A stretch of 64,000 nucleotides of DNA from JACQHM01 sp964535215 (GTDB lineage Bacteria > Methylomirabilota > Methylomirabilia > Methylomirabilales > JACQHM01), in contig CAZHST010000012.1 of NCBI GenBank assembly GCA_964535215.1, forward strand, positions 1 to 64,000, written 5' to 3'. Position 1 is the stretch's first letter. Every line of letters begins with the position of its first letter. The translations under genes were made by a program, and so were the position numbers. Shown piece by piece: positions 58,113 through 64,000 of the stretch. Below the pieces are notes generated by a model that did not search any database, was not told the origin of the DNA, and saw only the letters and a program-made list of their open reading frames with translations.

Positions 58113-59093
58113 ATGCCTGTGATCACCTATCGGGAGGCCCTGACCCAGGCCCTCCGTGAGGAGATGCGGCGGGATCATCGGGTCTTGATCATGGGGGAGG
58201 ATGTCGTTGATTACGGAGGGGCCTATGGCGTCACCAGGGGCCTGGCGCAGGAGTTCGGCGAGAAGCGGGTGAAGGACACGCCCATCGCGGAAGGCGGGAT
58301 CATCGGTGTGGCTATCGGTTGCGCCATGGGGGGGTTACGACCGGTGGCCGAGCTGATGACCATCAACTTTGCCCTGTTGGCCGCCGACCAGATCATCAAC
58401 CATGCGGCAAAGATCCGGTACATGTTCGGCGGTCAGGCCTCCGTCCCCCTGGTCATCAGGACCGTCGGGGGAGCCGGGGCCCAGCTCGCCGCCACCCATT
58501 CCCAGAACCTGGAGGTGATGTTCGCCCATGTGCCCGGCTTAGAGGTGATCGCGCCGGCCACCCCCAGGGATGCCAAGGGTCTCCTGAAGGCGGCCATCCG
58601 GGATGACAATCCGGTCCTCTTCATCGAGCACGCCCTCCTCTATGGGACCAAGGGGGAGGTGCCGGAGGGGGAGTACACGATCCCTATCGGGAAGGCGGAG
58701 GTGAAGCGGGCAGGGAGGGATCTGACCATCCTGACGTACTCCCGGATGACCTTGGTGGCCCTGGAAGCGGCCACCCGGCTCTCCTCGGAGGGGTTCGAGG
58801 CCGAGGTGGTCGATCTTCGGACCTTGAGGCCCCTGGATGTGGAGACCATTGTCTCCTCCGTCAAGAAGACAAACCGGGCCGTGATCGTGGAGGAGGACTG
58901 GCGCTCCTTTGGCGTAGGGGCGGAGATCAGCAGCCGGATCATGGAGCTGGCCTTCGACTACCTTGACGCCCCCGTCCAGCGGGTGGCGGCTCAAGAGGTC
59001 CCCATGCCCTATTCTAAGAGGCTGGAGCAGGCAGCCCTCCCCCAGGTGGAGGATGTGATCCGGGCGGTCAGGGGGATGCTTGTCCCGGCTTAG
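58113..59093 (+). CDS. pdhB: Pyruvate dehydrogenase-type E1 component, beta subunit
   Basis: A 326-residue transketolase-like subunit. Motifs: TYREALTQALREEMRRD, VLIMGEDVVDYGGAYGVTRG, RVKDTPIAEGGIIGVAIGCA, LAATHSQNLEVMFAHVPGLE and the C-terminal domain ending IRAVRGMLVP. With E1 alpha it decarboxylates the 2-oxo acid and passes the acyl group to E2. GGAGG lies 6 nt before the ATG. Confidence 0.92.
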   Translation: MPVITYREALTQALREEMRRDHRVLIMGEDVVDYGGAYGVTRGLAQEFGEKRVKDTPIAEGGIIGVAIGCAMGGLRPVAELMTINFALLAADQIINHAAKIRYMFGGQASVPLVIRTVGGAGAQLAATHSQNLEVMFAHVPGLEVIAPATPRDAKGLLKAAIRDDNPVLFIEHALLYGTKGEVPEGEYTIPIGKAEVKRAGRDLTILTYSRMTLVALEAATRLSSEGFEAEVVDLRTLRPLDVETIVSSVKKTNRAVIVEEDWRSFGVGAEISSRIMELAFDYLDAPVQRVAAQEVPMPYSKRLEQAALPQVEDVIRAVRGMLVPA

Positions 59094-59103
59094 GAGGGGA
59101 GCT

Positions 59104-60327
59104 GTGGCGACGGAAGTTGTGATGCCGAAGATGGGCTACGACATGACGGAGGGAAAGATCCTCCGCTGGCGGAAACGGGAAGGGGAGGAGGTGAAGAGGG
59201 GGGAGGTCCTGGCCGAGATTGAGACCGGGAAGGTGGACATCGAGATCGAGGCCTTCGGATCGGGGATCTTAAGGAAGATCCTGGCGAAGGAAGGGGAGGT
59301 TGTTCCCGTCGGCCAGGTGATTGCCGTCATCGCCCGGCCTGACGAGGCGCTCCCTGAGGCTTTCATGGCAGCGCCTGTGAAGGAGGCTGCCCCCCCACCC
59401 CAGGCGGCGGTGGTCCCGGCCGGGGTCACGGAAGAGGTCGAAGAGGCCCCTCGACGGGTCATGGCCTCCCCCATTGCGAAGCGCCTGGCCGAGGAGAAAG
59501 GGGTGGACCTTCGCCTGATCCAGGGGACAGGCCCCGGGGGTCGGATTACCAAAGAGGACATCGAGGCCTATCTCAAGACGCGGGGGGCTGTCCCTGTCAC
59601 CCCTGTTGCGGAGGCCCCGCCGGAGGCGGTTCCAACGGAAGCCTATGAGGAACGCCCCCTCTCCCGGATGCGGCAGGTGATCGCCCGTCGGATGAGCGAA
59701 AGCAAAGGGCCTGTCCCCCACTTCTACCTCACCGTCGAGGTGGATATGACCGAGGCCGTCAGGTTCCGGAAGGCCCTGAACGAGGTGGCCCCGGATGGGC
59801 AGAAGATCACCATCACGGACCTGGTCCTGAAGGCCGCGGCCCTGGCGTTAAGGAAGCATCCCGAGCTGAACGTTTCCTACGCCGGGGAGAAACTCCGGCT
59901 TCACCGCACGATCAACCTCGGGATCGCCGTAGCCGTGGAGGAGGGCCTTATCACCCCGGTCATCCCTCGCTGCGAGCAGAAGTCGCTCCTGGACATCGCC
60001 AGGGAGGCCCGGGAGAAGGTGGAGCGGGCCAGGGGTGGGAAGTTGAAGCCCGAGGACCTCGTCCAGGCCACCTTCACCGTCTCGAACCTGGGGATGTTCG
60101 ACATCGAGAGCTTTGTCGCCATCATCACTCCGCCGGAGGCGGCCATCCTGGCCGTGGGCTCTGTGACGCCTCGTCCCATCGTCAGGGAAGGCCGGGTCGA
60201 GATCGCCGACCGGATGAAGGTGACCCTCTCCGTGGACCACCGGGCGGCTGACGGGGCCCAGGGGGCCCGCTTCCTCCAGACCTTCAAACAGCTCCTGGAG
60301 CAGCCCCTATCCCTTGTGCTCTCCTAG
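59104..60327 (+). CDS. pdhC: Dihydrolipoamide acyltransferase (E2)
   Basis: A 407-residue E2 from the GTG at 59104, preceded by AGGAGGGG. One lipoyl domain with the lipoylated Lys in EIETGKVDIEIEAFGSG; an E3/E1-binding domain (ASPIAKRLAEEKGVDLRLIQ, GTGPGGRITKEDIEAYL); and the catalytic domain ending in SVDHRAADGAQGARFL with His and Asp of HRxxDG. Ala/Pro-rich linkers separate the domains. It transfers the acyl group to CoA. Confidence 0.94.
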   Translation: MATEVVMPKMGYDMTEGKILRWRKREGEEVKRGEVLAEIETGKVDIEIEAFGSGILRKILAKEGEVVPVGQVIAVIARPDEALPEAFMAAPVKEAAPPPQAAVVPAGVTEEVEEAPRRVMASPIAKRLAEEKGVDLRLIQGTGPGGRITKEDIEAYLKTRGAVPVTPVAEAPPEAVPTEAYEERPLSRMRQVIARRMSESKGPVPHFYLTVEVDMTEAVRFRKALNEVAPDGQKITITDLVLKAAALALRKHPELNVSYAGEKLRLHRTINLGIAVAVEEGLITPVIPRCEQKSLLDIAREAREKVERARGGKLKPEDLVQATFTVSNLGMFDIESFVAIITPPEAAILAVGSVTPRPIVREGRVEIADRMKVTLSVDHRAADGAQGARFLQTFKQLLEQPLSLVLS

Positions 60328-60340
60328 AAAGCGTTCAACT

Positions 60341-60446
60341 TTCAGCCGTCAGCCGATTGCGGATTGGCGATTTCGTCTTTCAGCTTGAAAGACCGGTGCA
60401 TATTTCCTGAATCCGAAATCCGCGATCCCAAATCCAAAATGCTGAA
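60341..60446. repeat. Dispersed palindromic intergenic element, copy 2
   Basis: Shares TTCAGCCGTCAGC, ATCCGAAATCC and AATCCAAAAT with the copy at 9827-9922, with the same spacing between the last two. The left (GATTGCGGATTGGCGATTTC) and right arms are partly complementary. It fills the gap between the E2 gene and lpd and ends just before the lpd ribosome site. Confidence 0.65.
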
Positions 60447-60457
60447 GGGAGGCTTCT

Positions 60458-61861
60458 ATGGGGGAGAAGAGTCGGTTCGATCTGACAATCATTGGAGGAG
60501 GGCCGGGTGGGTACGTGGCGGCGATCCGGGCGGCCCAGCTTGGGATGAGGGTGGCCCTGGTTGAAAAGAACAAGCTGGGGGGGGTCTGCCTGAACATCGG
60601 TTGTATCCCGACCAAGGCCCTGCTCAGGAATGCCGAGGTTTTGACCCTGTTCCGGAAGGCCTCCGAGTTTGGGATTCGCGTCGAGGGCCTGAAGGCCGAC
60701 TTCGGGGCGGCGATCATGCGGAGCCGTCGGGTCGCCCAGCGCCTCTCCAAGGGTGTCGAGTTCCTGATGAAGAAGAATAATGTCACGGTCTTTGCCGGTG
60801 AAGGCCGGCTTCTTGCCCCTGGGAAGGTCGGGGTTGTCTCGGACGGGAAGGATGTGGCCGAGATCGAGTCGGGACGGGTGCTCTTAGCAACTGGGTCCAG
60901 GCCCAAGATGATCCCGGGGCTCAAGGCCGATGGGGAGCGGATTTTAACAAGCGACGACGCCCTGGTCCTCCAGGAGGCTCCCCGCTCCATCACCATCATT
61001 GGGGCAGGGGCGGTCGGCGTCGAGTTCGCCGATATCTTCCACGCCTACGGCGTCGAGGTGACCTTGCTCGAGATGCTCCCCCGCATCCTCCCCTTCGAAG
61101 ACGCCGAGATCTCCGAGCTTCTCGCGAAGGCGTTTGCCAAACAGGGTATCAGGGTGTTTGCGGGGACGAAGGTCGAGGAGGTGAAGGTCGGGTCTGATGC
61201 TGTCACCCTGAAGGTGCTTCGGGATGGAAAACCCGAAGAGGTGAGGGCCGAGGCGGTGTTGGTCGCCGTTGGGAGGGCCCCGAATACAGAAGGGATCGGC
61301 TTGGAGGGGGTGGGGGTTGCCCTCGACCGGGGGGGCTTCATCCAGGTGGATGAGAGGCTCCGGACGGCTGTCCCGACCATCTTCGCCATCGGCGATTGTA
61401 TCGGAGCGCCCCTTCTGGCCCACAAGGCCATGCATGAGGGGGTCCTGGCCGTCGAGGGGATGGCGGGGCATGAGGTCAGGAGGCCCGATCCCAAACAGGT
61501 TCCGAGCTGCACCTACTGTCACCCGCAGGTCGCCAGCATCGGCTTGACCGAGGCCGAGGCAAAGGAGAGAGGGCTGAAGATCCGGGTGGGGCGGTTCCCC
61601 TACCAGGCGAGCGGCCTCGCCCAGGCCATCGCCGAGACCGAGGGTTTGGTCAAGGTGATTGCGGACGAGGAGACGGGGGAGATCCTGGGGATGCACATCA
61701 TCGGCCAGAATGCGACGGAGCTGATCCCCGAGGCCGGCCTGGCCATGCTCCTGGAGGCGACCCCCGAGGAGCTGGCCAGGGTCATGCACCCCCACCCGAC
61801 CCTTTCCGAGACCCTTGGAGAGGCGGCCCTGGCCACCCTCGGCCGGGCGCTCCACATCTGA
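60458..61861 (+). CDS. lpd: Dihydrolipoyl dehydrogenase (E3)
   Basis: A 467-residue flavoprotein. FAD site LTIIGGGPGGYVAAIRAAQL; redox disulfide in GGVCLNIGCIPTKALL; NAD site ITIIGAGAVGVEFADIF; IFAIGDCIGAPLLAHKA; and the catalytic His-Glu pair in MHPHPTLSETLGEA. It reoxidises dihydrolipoamide on E2. AAGGGAGG lies 6 nt before the ATG. The dispersed element just upstream does not break the gene order. Confidence 0.96.
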   Translation: MGEKSRFDLTIIGGGPGGYVAAIRAAQLGMRVALVEKNKLGGVCLNIGCIPTKALLRNAEVLTLFRKASEFGIRVEGLKADFGAAIMRSRRVAQRLSKGVEFLMKKNNVTVFAGEGRLLAPGKVGVVSDGKDVAEIESGRVLLATGSRPKMIPGLKADGERILTSDDALVLQEAPRSITIIGAGAVGVEFADIFHAYGVEVTLLEMLPRILPFEDAEISELLAKAFAKQGIRVFAGTKVEEVKVGSDAVTLKVLRDGKPEEVRAEAVLVAVGRAPNTEGIGLEGVGVALDRGGFIQVDERLRTAVPTIFAIGDCIGAPLLAHKAMHEGVLAVEGMAGHEVRRPDPKQVPSCTYCHPQVASIGLTEAEAKERGLKIRVGRFPYQASGLAQAIAETEGLVKVIADEETGEILGMHIIGQNATELIPEAGLAMLLEATPEELARVMHPHPTLSETLGEAALATLGRALHI

Positions 61862-61862
61862 C

Positions 61863-63170
61863 ATGGGGATCAGGCAATTCGGTGTCACCCTCCTCCTTTT
61901 GTTATTAATCCTTGCCGTAAGCGGGTGTGAGGGGAAGAGCGCCCCGGAAGGTCATGAGGGAAAAGAGGCGTCTTCCGGGCCGACGACCCTTGTCTTCAAG
62001 CACTTTAAGATCCCGGGGGGGAGGGGGCCTTTCGAGGCGCTTTTAAAACGCTTTGAGGCCGAGAACCCGGACATCCGGGTCATTGATGAGATCCTCCCCG
62101 CCTCCACCGACCAGCAGCACCAGTTCTACATCACCAACCTGGAGGCCAGGTCCTCCGACTTCGATGTCTTCGCCCTGGACGTCATCTGGGTCCCCGAGTT
62201 CAGCCGGGCGGGGTGGTTGGTGGACGTCACCGATCTCTTCACCGAGCGGGACCTGGAGGACTTCCTCCCCGGCCCTCTCCGGGCCGTCACATACCGCGGG
62301 AAGCGTTATGCGGTCCCCTGGTACGTTGATGGTGGGGTGCTCTACTATCGGAAGGATCTCCTGGAGAAGTACGGCTTCGATCCCCCGGAGACCATGGAGG
62401 AGCTGTTCCAATCGGCAAAGGTCATCCTCGAAAGGGAAGAGGATCCTTCCCTCACCGGCTTCACCTGGCAGGGGAAACAGTATGAAGGCTTAGTCTGTGT
62501 CGCCCTCGAGTTCATCACCGCGAACGGCGGGGCACTCATCGAAGGGAACAAGGTGGTTGTGGACGGGCCTCGGGCCATCGAAGCCCTCCGGTTCATGCGG
62601 CGTCTTGTCGAGGAAGGAATCTCACCCCCTTCGGTGACCACGGCGGACGAGGAGGCGACCCGCCATCTCTTCGGGAGCGGCAGGGCGATCTACATGCGGA
62701 ACTGGCCCTACGCCTGGACCATCTTCCAGCGGGAGGGATCAAAGGTCAGGGGCAAGGTGGGCGTGGCCCCTATCCCTGGCTTTCCAGGTGGGAGGGAGGC
62801 CTCGACCTTAGGGGGCTGGCAGCTCGGGATCAACCGCTACTCCAAGAAGATCGAGGCGGCTAAACGGTTTGTCAGATTCTTGACCTCCCCCGAGAGCCAG
62901 CGGGAATTTGCCCTCTCCAGCGGCTTTAAGCCCAGCCGTCGCTCCATCTATTTCGATCCAGCGCTTCAAAAGGCCCAGCCCTTCATCGTCGGGCTTCTGT
63001 CCATCATGGAACAGACCGTCCCCCGTCCTGTCACCCCCTTCTACCCCATGATCTCCCAGATCCTTCAGGCGGAGTTCAGCGCCGTCGTCTCGGGGATCAA
63101 AGGGCCCTATGAGGCCATGCAGAGCGCCAGGATCCAGATTGACCATATCCTGGAGCTGGAGGAGGGATGA
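61863..63170 (+). CDS. Sugar ABC transporter substrate-binding lipoprotein
   Basis: A 435-residue family 1 extracellular solute-binding protein starting 1 nt after the lpd stop. Signal peptide with lipobox LAVSGC, so anchored in a membrane as a lipoprotein. Core motifs: LLKRFEAENPDIRVIDEILP, FDVFALDVIWVPEFSRAGWL, YAVPWYVDGGVLYYRKDLLE, MRNWPYAWTIF, TLGGWQLGINRYSKKIEAAK. Resembles trehalose/maltose-binding proteins; the ligand is not provable from sequence. Overlaps the permease by 4 nt. Confidence 0.9.
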   Translation: MGIRQFGVTLLLLLLILAVSGCEGKSAPEGHEGKEASSGPTTLVFKHFKIPGGRGPFEALLKRFEAENPDIRVIDEILPASTDQQHQFYITNLEARSSDFDVFALDVIWVPEFSRAGWLVDVTDLFTERDLEDFLPGPLRAVTYRGKRYAVPWYVDGGVLYYRKDLLEKYGFDPPETMEELFQSAKVILEREEDPSLTGFTWQGKQYEGLVCVALEFITANGGALIEGNKVVVDGPRAIEALRFMRRLVEEGISPPSVTTADEEATRHLFGSGRAIYMRNWPYAWTIFQREGSKVRGKVGVAPIPGFPGGREASTLGGWQLGINRYSKKIEAAKRFVRFLTSPESQREFALSSGFKPSRRSIYFDPALQKAQPFIVGLLSIMEQTVPRPVTPFYPMISQILQAEFSAVVSGIKGPYEAMQSARIQIDHILELEEG

Positions 63171-64000
63171 GGCGGCTCTTCGAGGATGAGGGAAAGGCGG
63201 GCTATGCCTTCCTGACGCCTTCCCTCCTGTTTGTTGGGGCGGTTGCCTTCCTTCCGATTCTCGCCGTCTTCTGGTTCTCCCTCCTTCGGCGGATGCCGGT
63301 CTTCGGCATCTCCCGCTTCGTGGGCCTTGGGAACTACGTCTTCCTCCTGCAGGATCCTCGGTTCGTGAAGAGCCTGCTGAACACTGCCTACATCACCCTG
63401 GTTGCGGTCCCGTTGGAGGTCCTTTTCGGTCTCCTGATCGCTCTCCTGATCCACAGGAGCTTTAAGGGGAGGGGAATGGTTCGGGCCGTCATCCTGATCC
63501 CCTGGGCGATTCCGACGGTCGTCTCGGCCAAGATGTGGGAGTGGATCCTGAATCCCTCCTTCGGCCTCCTGAACTACCTCTTGGGCTCGAACCTCAACTG
63601 GTTGGGCCATCCCACCTTCGCCATCCACGCGGTGATCCTGGCCGATGTGTGGAAGACAACCCCCTTCGCCGCCCTCCTCCTCCTGGCGGGGCTCCAGGTC
63701 ATCCCCGAGGATCTCTACAAGGCGGCAAAGGTAGACGGGGCCGGACCGATCAGGACCTTCTTCGCCATCACCCTTCCGCTGTTAAAGCCAGCCCTCCTCA
63801 TCGCCTTCCTTTTCCGGACGCTCGATACCTTCAGGATCTTCGATGTCGTCTATGTCATGACGGGGGGAGGGCCGGCCAACACCACGGAGACATTAAGCCT
63901 TTACGCCTACAAACTTTTCTTCCAGACGCTGGAGTTCGGCTACGGCTCGGCCGTGTCCGTTATCACCTTCCTCTGGATCATGGCGGTCAGCCTCGTGTAC
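63167..64000 (+). CDS. Sugar ABC transporter permease (MalF-like), partial
   Basis: The first 278 codons of a permease cut by the window end. It begins MRRLFEDEGKAGYAFLTPSL at the ATGA overlap with the binding protein. Several membrane segments are visible, with FVGLGNYVFLLQDPRF and the EAA loop YKAAKVDGAGPIRTFFAITL followed by PLLKPALL. MalF/UgpA family inner-membrane subunit. A second permease and an ATPase should follow beyond 64000. Confidence 0.92.
   Translation, partial: MRRLFEDEGKAGYAFLTPSLLFVGAVAFLPILAVFWFSLLRRMPVFGISRFVGLGNYVFLLQDPRFVKSLLNTAYITLVAVPLEVLFGLLIALLIHRSFKGRGMVRAVILIPWAIPTVVSAKMWEWILNPSFGLLNYLLGSNLNWLGHPTFAIHAVILADVWKTTPFAALLLLAGLQVIPEDLYKAAKVDGAGPIRTFFAITLPLLKPALLIAFLFRTLDTFRIFDVVYVMTGGGPANTTETLSLYAYKLFFQTLEFGYGSAVSVITFLWIMAVSLVY

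Overview
The window is GC-rich, gene-dense bacterial DNA with no rRNA or tRNA gene that I could find. TonB-dependent uptake, an outer-membrane receptor, type IV pilin-like genes and periplasmic/lipoprotein signals point to a free-living Gram-negative (diderm) bacterium. Two sequences matching the sigma-54 consensus imply an rpoN gene elsewhere. The mixture (alpha2beta2 GlyRS, PPDK, archaeal-type adenosine-specific kinase, UMF1 transporter, a rho-rpmE-prfA-prmC-murA-his block) suggests a deep-branching lineage such as NC10/Methylomirabilota or a deltaproteobacterium/Nitrospirota-like group. That placement is inference; I cannot run a search.

Layout. 0.1-3.2 kb (minus): minor-pilin genes (PilX-, PilW-, PilV-like) behind a candidate sigma-54 promoter, plus a small membrane protein. 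3.2-5.8 kb (minus): uvrB and an HNH nuclease. 5.9-7.1 kb: an intact IS4-family insertion sequence with perfect 19-bp ends and a 9-bp target duplication, lying exactly between two back-to-back mirrored promoters. 7.2-10.6 kb: a DUF1015 protein, cysE, a DUF1858 protein and a secreted glutamine-amidotransferase-like protein. 10.7-24.3 kb (plus): rho with a long leader and a clear terminator, then rpmE, prfA, prmC, murA and an almost complete histidine operon (hisG D C B H A F IE) that also carries an adenosine-specific kinase, a HIT protein and an alpha/beta hydrolase.

24.4-30.1 kb (minus): bifunctional PutA, a GatC/AtzG-like small protein, an amidase and a DUF711 protein, consistent with catabolism of proline and amides. 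30.2-32.8 kb: a small basic protein behind a strong sigma-54 promoter match, an OPRT-like phosphoribosyltransferase with a small four-cysteine protein, and a CheR-CheB fusion. 32.9-41.2 kb (minus): ppdK, glyS, a small secreted protein, glyQ, a HypE/PurM-like protein and a site-2 protease. 41.4 kb: an HU-family protein. 41.8-44.9 kb: tonB and a penicillin acylase.

45.0-54.9 kb (minus) is a cobalamin salvage region under two cobalamin riboswitches: one precedes btuFCD (ABC importer), the other precedes a BtuB-like receptor, a short TonB-like protein, cobO, cobU, cobT, cobS, a small remnant of a CobD/HisC-like aminotransferase and an MFS transporter. Together they import corrinoids, adenosylate them and attach the lower ligand. 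55.1-64.0 kb (plus): a LacI-family regulator, lipA, pyruvate-dehydrogenase-type E1alpha/E1beta/E2, lpd, and the start of a sugar ABC transporter that runs off the window end. This couples sugar import to lipoate-dependent oxidation of 2-oxo acids.

A recurring oddity is a set of short-word repeat elements. Two related copies share motifs at 9.83 and 60.34 kb. Similar wordy tracts sit inside prmC, before murA, at the 3' end of hisG, and in a peripheral loop of one cobalamin riboswitch.
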